In this document: piece after piece, positions 19,665-29,756 of the stretch | How positions within the stretch are numbered: position 1 is the first letter of the stretch | Layout: each line of letters begins with the position of its first letter | NCBI GenBank assembly: GCA_937925925.1 | Contig: CALANA010000091.1 | Location: 1 to 64,000, forward strand | DNA: 64,000 nucleotides | Origin: an uncultured Chloroflexales bacterium | GTDB lineage: Bacteria > Chloroflexota > Chloroflexia > Chloroflexales > Chloroflexaceae | Direction of reading: 5' to 3' | Notes under the pieces: model-generated | Told to the model about the DNA's origin: nothing | Databases searched by the model: none | The model's input: the letters and a program-made list of their open reading frames with translations, nothing else | Made by a program: the position numbers and the translations under genes

Positions 19665-20576
19665 TCATGCAAAAAGACGCTCGATGCGCCGGGTAGCGCG
19701 CACCTGCGCCCAGTTGAGTAGATTGTATGGCCGGCTGGGCACTGTCCGTATTGGTACCGGGACAGCCTGCGGGTTAATCGTCTGGGCATGGGTGCGGAAT
19801 TCATCGATGCGATGGCGTACCAGCGAGACAAAATGTCCGCCTACCAGATCTTTCGTGAATTTAGAACTGGTCTGGAGTACCGGTATCTGGCGTGCATCCC
19901 ACATCCGCGCCCCGATACGTACCCCAAGTGCTGACCAGCAGGTTTGTTCTTGCCACCAGCCCCGATGCCCGGTATAGGTAAACCGTGGTTCGTTATCGAT
20001 CAACAGATGTTCGATAAAATCCAGATCATAGGCGGTCTTCTGAAGAAAAACCAGCCCGGCATTGACCCGACTGAGCAGCTTTAAATCACCCAGTTGCCAG
20101 GGCTTGAGCGAATAGGAATCCTGGTAATCGTGCATGAAAATGATCGATGTCTGGTTGTCCGGGAGTTGAAACAGGCGCGAGAAAGGTCGAAAGAAGAGAA
20201 TATCCGTATCACAATAGGCCATATTGCCCTGCCCCAGCAAGACCACATCGAACAGTTTCAGCCCCAATACCGATGCACACCGAAAATTAGTACAGTAGGG
20301 ATAGTTACGTAACAATGACGCCAGTAATTCATCGGCCTCGGCCCGTGAGATGATGGTGACGCCGGGCAGCCCTTGCTGTAGTTTTGCAACATCCTCCGGA
20401 GTTAATGACCCATCATCGTGTAAAACAGAACGCAGTGGCTCCTGTGAGAAGGTATGGAGGGAGCTTAAACACATAAGCGCCATATCAACATCACGATGGC
20501 AGATCAAACTATGCACTTCTTGAACAGGGGGACTGGCCTGCATATGAGACTCCTTCACGGTTTTTCGGCTATGCAC
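19665..20576 (-). CDS. Putative glycosyltransferase (nucleotide-diphospho-sugar transferase-like)
   Basis: Bears YCDTDILFFRPFSRLF DxD-like motif; sits in a glycosyltransferase operon. Confidence 0.7.
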   Translation of the reverse strand: MHSRKTVKESHMQASPPVQEVHSLICHRDVDMALMCLSSLHTFSQEPLRSVLHDDGSLTPEDVAKLQQGLPGVTIISRAEADELLASLLRNYPYCTNFRCASVLGLKLFDVVLLGQGNMAYCDTDILFFRPFSRLFQLPDNQTSIIFMHDYQDSYSLKPWQLGDLKLLSRVNAGLVFLQKTAYDLDFIEHLLIDNEPRFTYTGHRGWWQEQTCWSALGVRIGARMWDARQIPVLQTSSKFTKDLVGGHFVSLVRHRIDEFRTHAQTINPQAVPVPIRTVPSRPYNLLNWAQVRATRRIERLFA

Positions 20577-20664
20577 GGGTTCTTGCGATGTTCATCATCT
20601 CCTACACGCTTGTCATTCTAATGAATACGACCGCATAGGAGATCAATATTTTGTAAGGTTACTC

Positions 20665-20781
20665 GTAACCGTTCAGGTGGGGTGGTCAGGAGGGGCAACG
20701 CCCCTCCTGAAGTCTCTTCGGTTTTGCGGGGACTGCAGGCCCCCGCATCCCCGCCGGCGCAGGTACCACCTGAACGGTTAC
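20665..20781. repeat. Family B element with perfect 16-bp TIR GTAACCGTTCAGGTGG / CCACCTGAACGGTTAC
   Basis: Read directly; 117 bp; close copy at 63377-63492. Confidence 0.9.
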
Positions 20782-20783
20782 GG

Positions 20784-22154
20784 TTACTCAGTACTCAATG
20801 ACCAGATCGCAATATCGCGTACATGCCAGCTATGCCCCAGGTTTTCGCCCCGGATCTGCACCGAGGTGATACCGGCTGGTACAGGTGTCCAGTATGACTT
20901 GAAGTGATACCCTTCTGGCCGTTGCTGCACCTGAAGTTGCGCGGCTTCCCATGTACGGCCACCATCGAAACTGACCTGCAGGTTCGTCGCTGCGGCGGCA
21001 AAGCGCAGGTGTGCATTGGCCGGAGCCGGGGCCGGAAAATGCACGTCAGGACTGGTGGTTGCATCGACAAAGCGTTGATCGGCATGGAGCATGGTGAAGG
21101 GACGGGAGGGATGCATGCTGACATTATCCCAATGCCAGGTGTTCGGATGGCATTCGTCAAAGGGGCATTCTTTGCGTGGTGTATAGGAATGATGCCCAAA
21201 CTGCACAATCCCCTGACTCCAATCCAGTTCGGGAATGGTGTTGTCAATCCACCAGAAATTATAGTCGGGCATGCCAAATTTGAGATGCGTACGCGAAATA
21301 CGCAACTCAAAGGTATCACGCCGCTGGGCGCTGGGGGTCAAAAAGTCTTGATAGCCGCGCCACCAGTTCTCGCCATCAACTGCTGTTACCTCAAAGTTGC
21401 GTACCACTGATCCGCGAAAGACGGTACCGTCGTTATGGTGCCCCATCACGATGTGAATGGCATGCCGCGGTTCACCGCTCAGATCCGGCATCCACAGTTG
21501 TAACGGTAATTGCAAATGATCCTGATAGGGCGTAATCCAGAAGCTCACCCAATCGCGGCCAGATGTGCGTTCAGTTGACAGATCAAAGCGAATAACCGCT
21601 TCCCCATCGGAGAAGTCTACCATATGATCGGGTGTAAGATAAATAACGCCATATCCCGTGGCATTGATGGCGGTCATCATGTGATTACGACAAATAAAAA
21701 CAGCATCCTCATAGGCGCTGATCGGATGGCTGGCAGGCGGTGGCGCGCAATCACTCCCATGGGCGGCCTGCATCGGTTCCAGCGTTTTCCAGGTATCACC
21801 ATCGCGGGAATGAATCGTGATGTCCCAATTATCTGGCCGCCATGGCTGGGGTTGCGCGGGATTGCCATCAAATGTTTCCAGAAAAGACGGCGTTCTGCCA
21901 TCAGTATCAGGGGCGTAATCGGAGTCGGGATCGGGATCGATATCGATATCAGGATCAGGAGCAGGATCGGGGACGGGGTTAGAGGCCGCATGCTGTCCCT
22001 GCATAATAAGTGCGAGGAAAATCTTGTTGTCTGACCGGGTGCCTTGTGCTGGCAGATGATGGGTAGCTAACAGACGGGCAAGCGAGATCTGGACCAAAAA
22101 GGTGAACAACAGGATGCTTACCAGTATAACTGGTTGCTTGATTTTATGAATCAT
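20784..22154 (-). CDS. Secreted/anchored protein with DPDPD linker and carbohydrate-binding-like domain
   Basis: N-terminal TM MIHKIKQPVILVSILLFTFLVQISLA; DPAPDPDIDIDPDPDSD linker; FDGNPAQPQPWRPDNWDITIHSRDG. Confidence 0.75.
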   Translation of the reverse strand: MIHKIKQPVILVSILLFTFLVQISLARLLATHHLPAQGTRSDNKIFLALIMQGQHAASNPVPDPAPDPDIDIDPDPDSDYAPDTDGRTPSFLETFDGNPAQPQPWRPDNWDITIHSRDGDTWKTLEPMQAAHGSDCAPPPASHPISAYEDAVFICRNHMMTAINATGYGVIYLTPDHMVDFSDGEAVIRFDLSTERTSGRDWVSFWITPYQDHLQLPLQLWMPDLSGEPRHAIHIVMGHHNDGTVFRGSVVRNFEVTAVDGENWWRGYQDFLTPSAQRRDTFELRISRTHLKFGMPDYNFWWIDNTIPELDWSQGIVQFGHHSYTPRKECPFDECHPNTWHWDNVSMHPSRPFTMLHADQRFVDATTSPDVHFPAPAPANAHLRFAAAATNLQVSFDGGRTWEAAQLQVQQRPEGYHFKSYWTPVPAGITSVQIRGENLGHSWHVRDIAIWSLSTE

Positions 22155-22289
22155 AGAATATGGATACTCCTGGATTATCAACACGACGTAGTGAGCTAAG
22201 AAATCAGACCTGATCACTGCTGGTTTTTCGTGTACATCCTGGCCCTGCGCACGTTTGCTTACGCGGGACATCTGCGGATTGATTATTTT

Positions 22290-22588
22290 AGGACGTACGC
22301 GGTCGTCCATCACCCGATGGGTTTCGCCTGCGTCCGGGCGGTACGTTTCCTGTTTTTTGCTCGACATTTTCGTCTACGGCGAAAATGTCGAGCAAAAAAA
22401 GCGGTTCTTCCACGCTGCCCCCTTCGGCTTCGCTCAGAGCTTGCCCCGTTCGACTGCGCTCAGGGCAAGCTCTGAGCGCAGTCGAAGGGGGTACTCCGGC
22501 GAAAAAGCTTGTCCCGTTCGACTGCGCTCAGGGCAAGCTCTGAGCGTCGTCGAAGGAACGGGAGCTTCAAGCAACCACGTACGTCCTG
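22290..22588. repeat. Family A element (hairpin 22353-22399, arms TTTTTTGCTCGACATTTTCG)
   Basis: Ends AGGACGTACGCGGT / ACGTACGTCCT; two TTCGAC boxes. Confidence 0.85.
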
Positions 22589-22590
22589 AT

Positions 22591-23214
22591 TTATGCATCG
22601 AACGTTTTAATTGCACGAGCGGGCACACCGGCCACTAATGTATGCGGTGGTACATCACGGTTGACCACACTCCCGGCCGCAACAATTGCCCCTGCTCCGA
22701 TGGTAACGCCGGGGAGAATGGTCGAGCGTGAACACAACCAGGTACCGGCACCGATGGTCACCGGTAGCCGTTGGGGTGGCCCGACGCGACGCTCTGCGCT
22801 CCCAATGTCATGCGTCGTCGTCAGTATCATCGTTTCGTGGCCCAATCCAACGCGATCACCAATAGTAATGGCGGCCCCCAGTTCCAGCACACAACCAATA
22901 TTGATCCAACATTCGCGGCCAAATGAGAGACGTTGTGTAATATCACCAGTACCGGTAATCGTAGGCATACCCCAGATGACAGTGCCATGACCGACATTGA
23001 ATCCCGCCATGCGTAGCGCATAGGCACGCAGGCGACTGCCAGCATATAGTGGTAATGGCGTAAGCAACAACTGCATCAGTAAAAGACGCGGATGAAATCC
23101 TTGTAGTTCTTCACGGGCTACTCGTTCTAGATGCCAGGGCGTGAACTGGCGCTGACCATTTGCATGCACCGTGTATTGCCGTTGATGTATTCTTCTCGTC
23201 ACAGGCAGCCTCAT
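22591..23214 (-). CDS. Left-handed beta-helix acyltransferase (WcaF/Maa-like)
   Basis: Hexapeptide repeats ITIGDRVGLGHETMI..VTIGAGTWLCSRSTILPGVTIGAGAIVAAGSVVNRDVPPHTLVAGVPARAI. Confidence 0.93.
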   Translation of the reverse strand: MRLPVTRRIHQRQYTVHANGQRQFTPWHLERVAREELQGFHPRLLLMQLLLTPLPLYAGSRLRAYALRMAGFNVGHGTVIWGMPTITGTGDITQRLSFGRECWINIGCVLELGAAITIGDRVGLGHETMILTTTHDIGSAERRVGPPQRLPVTIGAGTWLCSRSTILPGVTIGAGAIVAAGSVVNRDVPPHTLVAGVPARAIKTFDA

Positions 23215-23219
23215 TTCTA

Positions 23220-23382
23220 TAACCGTTCAGGTGGGTTGGTTTGGAGGGGCGTTGCCCCTCCTGGTGTCTCTTCGTTTCGGCCCGTTGTGGCGGCGAAGCC
23301 GACACAACGGGCCGAAAAAGGGTTTCGCGGGGGCCTGCGGCCCCCGCAACCCCCGCTGGCGAACGTTCCCCTGAACGGTTAC
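23220..23382. repeat. Family B element (TAACCGTTCAG / CTGAACGGTTA; hairpin CGGCCCGTTGT..ACAACGGGCCG)
   Basis: Read directly. Confidence 0.8.
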
Positions 23383-23406
23383 TCATTTCTTACTCCAATG
23401 CAGCAT

Positions 23407-25014
23407 TTACAATGGACGTAAGCCAGGTACAGGCAGCGGGTCAGGTTGCCATGGCCAGCGCTTCGGTGGTGCCTCCACCGGTTGAGCCACGATCCGCTCC
23501 AGGCTGTTGATCAGGCCCATCGACATTCCCACATAAATCATGCTTTGTGGCTCCCAGGCCATATCAACATAGGCAAAGATGAAATGCATGATAATGTATA
23601 ACACGGCTGTCAAGGCAATAGCACTCAAATCACCACCAGGCATACGCGCCAGAACCCGAAAGCCTTTAATAATCGATAAACCCACCATAAACAGCAGCGC
23701 CAGGAAGCCACCAATTCCGGTTTTGATCCAGATCCACAAGATCGAGTTATGCGGAATATACTCCCACCAATCAAAAAAGCTAATATCGGCCATCGGCGCA
23801 ATAATATGGAATTTTTGTCCAAACCCTACTCCTGTAAGCGGGGACATTCTAATGGTAAAGAAAATATTGATATTTTCAAGTATCCGATAGAGATTCGAGG
23901 ATTGATCCCGTTCACTGCTGGCATCCTCAGCTACTACGGACTTAATCGCACGGGCCGGCATTCCAATGACACCAGAACTGTTCCAGAAGGCACCGATATA
24001 GAGCGTACCGACTACAGCGGCAACAGGAGCAATCAAGAAGAAGGCCTTGCGATTGTGCCAGTATAGAACCGCGAATATAAACACCAGGGCAATCGCCAGG
24101 GTCACAAAAGCAGCGCGACGCTGATTAGCAAAGAAGCTGAGTAAGACAAAAGGCATCATTACCGGCAAAATGAGGCGACGAGCGTATGATGCCCTGAACA
24201 TCCAACTGCCAATCACCATGATAAAAAACGTGTTGGCATGTACCGAAGAGGGATGCCCGGCGATCCGATCTACGGTACTCAAATCAAACTTCAGCACAGT
24301 TGCTACAAACCAGGAACCGACGAACCCGTTGATAAAAATGGCGATCATCACCAACCACAGCAGAATACTCACCTGCCGACGCGTCTCGATCAAATTGCTC
24401 GTCAATATAAGCATCAGGGGCAGATAGTAGATCGCCCGCGATTCCCACAGGCCAATGTTCACGTTTCCCCCGCGCCCCAGTCCATAGACCAGGCCAAAAG
24501 TAATAAAAGCAATAAAGAGCAGCGTAGGCCAGAACAGGAGGCCAGTATAGAATGATTTGAGTTTGCGCTGGACAATCGCTCTGCCCAGCCAGGATACATA
24601 CGTCAGGACGAGAAACGACTCCAGTGGGCTAAAGATGATCGCGTTGCTGAGAAACAACAGCGACTCACCACTCGAAAAGTTCTTGATAAACGGATACCAA
24701 TAGACTAGCGCCGAATCAGCGGCCATACCCAGGCCCATGATAAGATACACCCCATAGCGTGGGTGATAGAAAATGAGGGTAACGCCAGCAATGTACCCAA
24801 ACCAGCCGAATAGCGCCGGATTGGGGCCGCTACGCGCCATCGAGAGGCCCATCAAGGTTGTGATGCCAATCAGACACGCAAACCAGAGCCACCATCTGAT
24901 GGTCGCCCGCCGTACCTGATCGGTGACGGTGATGATGTTTGAGCGAGGAGTAAAGCTTGTAATCATCTTGTGACTATTGTGTTTGTACGTCTTATTCCGT
25001 TGATCATCGAGCAA
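23407..25014 (-). CDS. O-antigen ligase / Wzy-like polytopic membrane protein
   Basis: Many TM segments; large loop before HNSILWIWIKTGIGG typical of O-antigen ligase family. Confidence 0.85.
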   Translation of the reverse strand: MLDDQRNKTYKHNSHKMITSFTPRSNIITVTDQVRRATIRWWLWFACLIGITTLMGLSMARSGPNPALFGWFGYIAGVTLIFYHPRYGVYLIMGLGMAADSALVYWYPFIKNFSSGESLLFLSNAIIFSPLESFLVLTYVSWLGRAIVQRKLKSFYTGLLFWPTLLFIAFITFGLVYGLGRGGNVNIGLWESRAIYYLPLMLILTSNLIETRRQVSILLWLVMIAIFINGFVGSWFVATVLKFDLSTVDRIAGHPSSVHANTFFIMVIGSWMFRASYARRLILPVMMPFVLLSFFANQRRAAFVTLAIALVFIFAVLYWHNRKAFFLIAPVAAVVGTLYIGAFWNSSGVIGMPARAIKSVVAEDASSERDQSSNLYRILENINIFFTIRMSPLTGVGFGQKFHIIAPMADISFFDWWEYIPHNSILWIWIKTGIGGFLALLFMVGLSIIKGFRVLARMPGGDLSAIALTAVLYIIMHFIFAYVDMAWEPQSMIYVGMSMGLINSLERIVAQPVEAPPKRWPWQPDPLPVPGLRPL

Positions 25015-25128
25015 TCTTACATCAATTGTGAAGACCTGGCGTCCCGGCTTGAGCCTGGACGGTTGTGAAGACCTGGTGTTCCGGCTTGAGCCTGGACGGA
25101 GCGAGACTCAGGCTCAAGCCGGAACGCC
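25010..25128. repeat. Family E element (duplicated core TTGTGAAGACCTGG.G.TCCGGCTTGAGCCTGGACGG)
   Basis: Starts GAGCAATCTTACAT; core appears twice (25031-25067, 25069-25103). Confidence 0.6.
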
Positions 25129-25255
25129 TTTCTTGCTCCACATCTTCGCCGTAGGCGAAAATGTGGAGCAAGAAACAGGAAACGTACCGCTCTGCCACGG
25201 GCGAAACCCATGGATGGCGTGATGGACGACTGCATCAGTCCTACGATAGAGATGT
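25125..25255. repeat. Family A element fragment (hairpin 25129-25175, arms TTTCTTGCTCCACA..TGTGGAGCAAGAAA)
   Basis: 22-bp arms with a single mismatch. Confidence 0.75.
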
Positions 25256-25279
25256 GCTGTAGTATGGCCGTTTTTCGTA

Positions 25280-25423
25280 TCAAATCTGGTTAAACACAAA
25301 GTAGCCAATACAGACCAGGACACACAACGCAGCCAGCATCCAGAGCGTAAACGTCAAATCTTTTTTGCGCAATATCACGGCGATGATGGCGCACAAAAAT
25401 ATATAACCGAGAAAGACCTTCAT
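25280..25423 (-). CDS. 47-aa small membrane protein MKVFLGYIFLCAIIAVILRKKDLTFTLWMLAALCVLVCIGYFVFNQI (not in supplied ORF track)
   Basis: ATG at 25423, TGA at 25280; RBS-like GAGAGG upstream; 16-nt gap after the BY-kinase-like gene; two predicted TM segments. Confidence 0.65.
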   Translation of the reverse strand: MKVFLGYIFLCAIIAVILRKKDLTFTLWMLAALCVLVCIGYFVFNQI

Positions 25424-25439
25424 ACACCTCTCGTTCACC

Positions 25440-26234
25440 TCAGTCTTCAGGTAAAAAAGCGCGTACCCATTTGGGAGTATGAATGTAGGTTTTGTTCAGC
25501 ACCACCCCCAGTATAGGTAAATGTTTTATTTCGTCCAACCCCATTTTCACATCATTGATTGGTGTAATTCCCTGCTGCACCACCAGGCAACAGGCGTTCG
25601 CAAGTGAAGCCAGCGCAATGGCATCACTGGTCAACATAATGGCTGGAACATCCAGAATAAGATGATCAAAACGTTGATCGAGTTCCTCGATGCAGTTCTT
25701 CAGCGTATCACTACGGGCGATTAACGGGCGCTGGCTCATTGGCATATCGCCGGCTGGTAGCAGGCTGAGATTCGGGCGATCGGTCTGGATCAAGACCTCA
25801 TCAAGCGTTGCTCCATGCAATAACACCCCGGCCAGACCGGGATTACCTCTCATCATATCGTCCATATCAGCTTGATTTGCCGTACGCCGGGAGGCCTGTT
25901 TCGCTCCTCGCTTTTTCGTCGAAGTAGACAGATGATCGTGCATGCCAGGGTTATACCAGTTTAACTCAAGCGCACACACCCGGGTATCCAGATCGTTTGC
26001 CAGGGTTGCTGCCAGCGCGAGAGAGATATAGGTAACACCTTCTTTACGCAATGTTGCGATCACCGAGATCCGTGCCGGGAGGTTCTCGCGGTGCATAATC
26101 CCGGTGATCATCCGCCGTACATTATTAGCTGCCTCTGTGGGTATCGCGTAGAAGGGCGTCCCATCCGTAGCCCGCAAGGGCACGGTGGTCTCCTGAGCGC
26201 TACTTTTTTTACGCGGTTTTTGCACTTTTGCCAT
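25440..26234 (-). CDS. CpsD/CapB-like (BY-kinase/ParA-type) polysaccharide co-polymerase partner with degenerate Walker motifs
   Basis: ISVIATLRKEGVTYISLALAATLANDLDTRVCALELNWYNPG ... HLILDVPAIMLTSDAIALASLANACCLVVQQGITPINDV; start MAKVQKPRKK 7 nt after the wzx-like stop. Confidence 0.75.
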   Translation of the reverse strand: MAKVQKPRKKSSAQETTVPLRATDGTPFYAIPTEAANNVRRMITGIMHRENLPARISVIATLRKEGVTYISLALAATLANDLDTRVCALELNWYNPGMHDHLSTSTKKRGAKQASRRTANQADMDDMMRGNPGLAGVLLHGATLDEVLIQTDRPNLSLLPAGDMPMSQRPLIARSDTLKNCIEELDQRFDHLILDVPAIMLTSDAIALASLANACCLVVQQGITPINDVKMGLDEIKHLPILGVVLNKTYIHTPKWVRAFLPED

Positions 26235-26241
26235 GGGTGGG

Positions 26242-27738
26242 TCAAACTCCTGTGATACCGGGTGACTCGGCCTCTGTGCGGCGGAAACGCGCCAATCCCT
26301 GGCGTACCAGATCGGTAAATAGAGCGATTTCTGTTGATGGTATTGCACGGGTCAGAAAAATCAAGCCTGTGTAGGTTATCGCCCCCAGGCCAATCGTGAT
26401 AGCCAGAGGCATCGCTTCTGACCACCAGCAGACACCTACCATCGCCGTGCCTGATCCAGCCGACAGCAACACAGTACGGACGTTGGACCAGGCAAAGGTG
26501 CCACGGGGCAGCAACAGGATGCCTGCGCTCACCATGCCAAACTCGGTGATGAGATAGCTGATTGCACCTGCCAGTGCCCCGATGCCAAAGATGCGTTGGC
26601 ACCATGGGATAAGATAAATATCCATAGGTATCGTGGCTACCGTCGCCACAAAAATGACCAGTGTCCACTGGTTCACGCGATCAGTGGCGATCACAAAGCG
26701 CCCGAACATAGTGGAGAGATACGTGAAGATCAATGATATGGCCATGAACGCCACAATCAGGCCACTTGGCGCAAATTCCTCACCAAAGAGTAAGATGACT
26801 GCTCGATCCGAAATGGCAAACAAGCCCATGCCAATGGGCACTCCCAGCAAGAGCATCAGATCAAAACTTCGGCGCATCACACGCAATGATGCCTCCGGTA
26901 CATTGGCATAACTGCGTGCAATGGCGGGGAAGATGGCCGTTGTTAAAATCACGGGCAGGAACATAAAAGCGCTGGTCAAGCGGAGGGCCACACTGTACAA
27001 ACCAATTTCAGTTTCATTGACCAGGATCGAGAGCAGTAAGATATCGACTTGAAAATACACCGTAACGACCAGTATCGACATGAGATAGGGGGCACCGGAT
27101 TTAAGCATATCCAGTGACTCCTGTAATCGAAACCGTAGATGTAATCGATACCGACGGTTCAGGAAATACAACTGGAGGATCATCTCGGTAAAAGCTGCGA
27201 TGACAATAACGCCAGCAACGATATACACGCCGTAGCCCATAAGCAGGATAGTAATCCCTAGAACCGTATTGACCAGTTTCCCACCGATAAGTGATAGTGA
27301 AGCGAATTCCATACGTTCCAGACCATACAAGGCCGACTGAAACGTCTGGGTAAATTGGCCGATCAAAACAGAAACACCAATGATATAGACAATGTGCGTC
27401 GTTATTGTAGGATAGTCTAACAGATACATATAGAGTGCAACTGCGCCAAAACCCAGGATACAAAAGAACCCGCGTGTCACCATACTGGCCCCAATTAATT
27501 CCGGGGTTTTTTCGGGATAACGTGCAATCTCCTTCATCAAGTAGGTGTCCATCCCAAAAGCGATCAGTACACCAGCAATCGCCCAGATTGATTGGGCAAA
27601 AGTAAGTTGCCCAACCGCTGTTGCACCAAGATACCGAGGCAGAAAGACCATTAAAGCCAGAGTCAAGGCCCAGGTAATTATCTGCGACAGCATCAAGGCG
27701 CTAGCGTTTTTGAAGATCGTCCCTTTAGAGTCATTCAT
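26242..27738 (-). CDS. Polysaccharide flippase (Wzx/MATE-like)
   Basis: FKNASALMLSQIITWALTLALMVFLPRYLGATAVGQLTFAQSIWAI; ~14 TM. Confidence 0.93.
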   Translation of the reverse strand: MNDSKGTIFKNASALMLSQIITWALTLALMVFLPRYLGATAVGQLTFAQSIWAIAGVLIAFGMDTYLMKEIARYPEKTPELIGASMVTRGFFCILGFGAVALYMYLLDYPTITTHIVYIIGVSVLIGQFTQTFQSALYGLERMEFASLSLIGGKLVNTVLGITILLMGYGVYIVAGVIVIAAFTEMILQLYFLNRRYRLHLRFRLQESLDMLKSGAPYLMSILVVTVYFQVDILLLSILVNETEIGLYSVALRLTSAFMFLPVILTTAIFPAIARSYANVPEASLRVMRRSFDLMLLLGVPIGMGLFAISDRAVILLFGEEFAPSGLIVAFMAISLIFTYLSTMFGRFVIATDRVNQWTLVIFVATVATIPMDIYLIPWCQRIFGIGALAGAISYLITEFGMVSAGILLLPRGTFAWSNVRTVLLSAGSGTAMVGVCWWSEAMPLAITIGLGAITYTGLIFLTRAIPSTEIALFTDLVRQGLARFRRTEAESPGITGV

Positions 27739-27800
27739 GGAAGTGTTGTATCTTTCAGGTAAGCAGGAAATGGTAACGAATTGTATCTTGCCGGGCTATC

Positions 27801-28937
27801 TTAAGAGGTTGGCAACGGTGCTGGTTGTTCAACCGCGTCACGCTCAACGGGTTCGCGTGTAGTCCGTGATTGTTTATTCACCGCATGCGTGCCGGGTTTG
27901 TGAACTGGATCGCGATCTTCTGCTGTTGCTTTGCGTTCATTGGCAACCGTACTTGCCAGAACAATCGGGCGGGCATTGGGTACCATCGCTAAAACCGGTA
28001 GATCGAGACTATGCTGAACATCGACTGGAAAACGAATACTGCGATCAAGGAGCATACCGCCCACAATACCGCCGCCGGTTAATGCCACACCGATCATGAT
28101 AAAAATCGCAAAACTCATGATCAAATCTTTCTTTGATGATGATGGCTCACGCGGCAGGGTCGGTGCATCAATGACGAGATAGGATTGACTCGCCTCACTC
28201 TCTGCTTTGGATAGGGCAAGACGGGCTGCTTCTTCTTTGTCAAGCGTTTCCTTGACGCGCGCTGAGAGTTGATCGACCATTGCTTGCAGTCCATCTAATT
28301 CCATTTGCTCTACTTCAGGCCGTTCTCCGCGTATTGGCGCAGGATGTGCTTGAATAAAATCACTTAACCGTGTACGGGCTGCCTCTAACTCTTGCTGCAA
28401 CGGTTCGAGTTGGCTGGCAAAAAACGCCTGGGCTACCATACTGTCCCGTCGATCAGCGTTTAATTTCCAATCGGTATACGCTTCGATAGTTGATGAAGCC
28501 AGTTGATAGGCAATATCCGGATCTTGATGTCTGGCTCCAAAGCGCATCAGTTTTTCGCCCTCAGCCCCCACCCAGATCGACTGGCGTACACTGAAAATGA
28601 TACGCTCAACTTCTTCCGGGCCTTCGTTCATATGTTCCTCAAGTGAGGTGCGCTGGATAATGAAACGAATAAAGGCTTCGGTGCGTAACAGCTCATTCAG
28701 TTCATTCGCCGTCATCTGCGCAGGGGTGATCCAGGAAAACCCGCTGTTGCCAATCGGAACCAGGGTTGAGAGCAGCGAGTCTTTTTGCACAAAAAGTACG
28801 CCACTGGAGATATACATACGTGGAGATTGAATGGTATAGACTGTAGCCACCCCTGCCATCAGTACGATAGGGAGCAGATAGAGCCAGCGATGCCGGAAAT
28901 AACTTTCGAGCAATCGGAGGACAACAAGACGGAGCAT
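27801..28937 (-). CDS. Wzz-type chain length determinant protein
   Basis: Two TMs flanking coiled-coil region, APTLPREPSSSKKDLIMSFAIFIMIGVALTGGGIVGGMLLDRSIR. Confidence 0.85.
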   Translation of the reverse strand: MLRLVVLRLLESYFRHRWLYLLPIVLMAGVATVYTIQSPRMYISSGVLFVQKDSLLSTLVPIGNSGFSWITPAQMTANELNELLRTEAFIRFIIQRTSLEEHMNEGPEEVERIIFSVRQSIWVGAEGEKLMRFGARHQDPDIAYQLASSTIEAYTDWKLNADRRDSMVAQAFFASQLEPLQQELEAARTRLSDFIQAHPAPIRGERPEVEQMELDGLQAMVDQLSARVKETLDKEEAARLALSKAESEASQSYLVIDAPTLPREPSSSKKDLIMSFAIFIMIGVALTGGGIVGGMLLDRSIRFPVDVQHSLDLPVLAMVPNARPIVLASTVANERKATAEDRDPVHKPGTHAVNKQSRTTREPVERDAVEQPAPLPTS

Positions 28938-28969
28938 AAAAATTTCCTTGCGTATGAATCACTACGCTC

Positions 28970-29080
28970 TTACTACAACGAGACTTTCCCTGGAAAGAGA
29001 TGGCGGAGCAGCTTCGCCCCACCAGAAAGGGAACATGTGCCGGGGCCGCAGGCCCCCGTCGAAACGAAGTCTCATTATGG
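28970..29080. repeat. Family C element (short copy) just upstream of the Wzz-like gene
   Basis: TTACTACAACGAGACTTTCCCTGGAAAGAG..GGGGCCGCAGGCCCC..CGAAGTCTCATTATGGTA. Confidence 0.65.
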
Positions 29081-29106
29081 TACATGACATATAAATATCA
29101 ATGACC

Positions 29107-29183
29107 TGACCGTTCAGGGAAACGTATATCTGCTGCGGATGTGGAGGCCGTGTCCTTGCAACCCATCCCACCTGAACGGTTAC
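29107..29183. repeat. Family B element (short)
   Basis: ACCGTTCAGGG .. CCACCTGAACGGTTAC. Confidence 0.65.
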
Positions 29184-29526
29184 TCAATATGAATGCCTAA
29201 CGCAGAGTCTTAAATATCATGGGGCTGACTTCAGGTTGCTTCTGTTCTCTGCGCAGACTATGCGTATGTACAGTGTATCTAAGAATAATAAAGATTGTCA
29301 ATAATGTCTGATAGATGAAAGATGTCAAAAAAATCATCTTCCTGCATGCATAACCGCAGGAGTCATCGGCGTGATGGTACGCTGTACGAGGAAAGAGCAA
29401 CGATGTACAATTATACCACTGCTCAGACTGGTGCGCATTGCGAATAAAGATACTCTTTAACAGTTTCGTCATATCGAAAGGAACAGAGGTAGCTTCTATG
29501 ACACGAGTGACGCGGTAGTATAGCAA

Positions 29527-29644
29527 GTACCCGTTCAGGGGAACGTTCACCAGCGGGGGTTGCGGGGGCCTGCGGCCCCCGCGAAACCTTTAGAACCTCC
29601 TGGAGCGGCACGGCTCCTCCCAACCAACCCACCGGAACGGTTAC
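29527..29644. repeat. Family B element
   Basis: CCGTTCAGGGGAACG..GCGGGGGCCTGCGGCCCCCGC..ACCGGAACGGTTAC. Confidence 0.75.
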
Positions 29645-29647
29645 GCA

Positions 29648-29756
29648 CAACAATCCTATTCCAATTGTGAACGGAAATCCAGGCTTGACGCTGGATGGAG
29701 CGCTCCCAGCGTCAAGCCTGGACTCCGGTCTTCACAAATCATTTAGGATTGCTATA
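29648..29756. repeat. Family E element (CAATCCTATTCC .. AGGATTGCTATA)
   Basis: Core ATCCAGGCTTGACGCTGGATGGAGCGCTCCCAGCGTCAAGCCTGGACTCCGG is a long inverted repeat. Confidence 0.8.

Noticed and set aside
16093-25283. Recurrent ORF peptide MGFACGRAVRxLFFAPxFRxRRK (16093, 22230, 25017 ORFs)
   Set aside because: Comes from repeated family A DNA; variable hairpin arms change the reading and no conserved start/RBS context was found.
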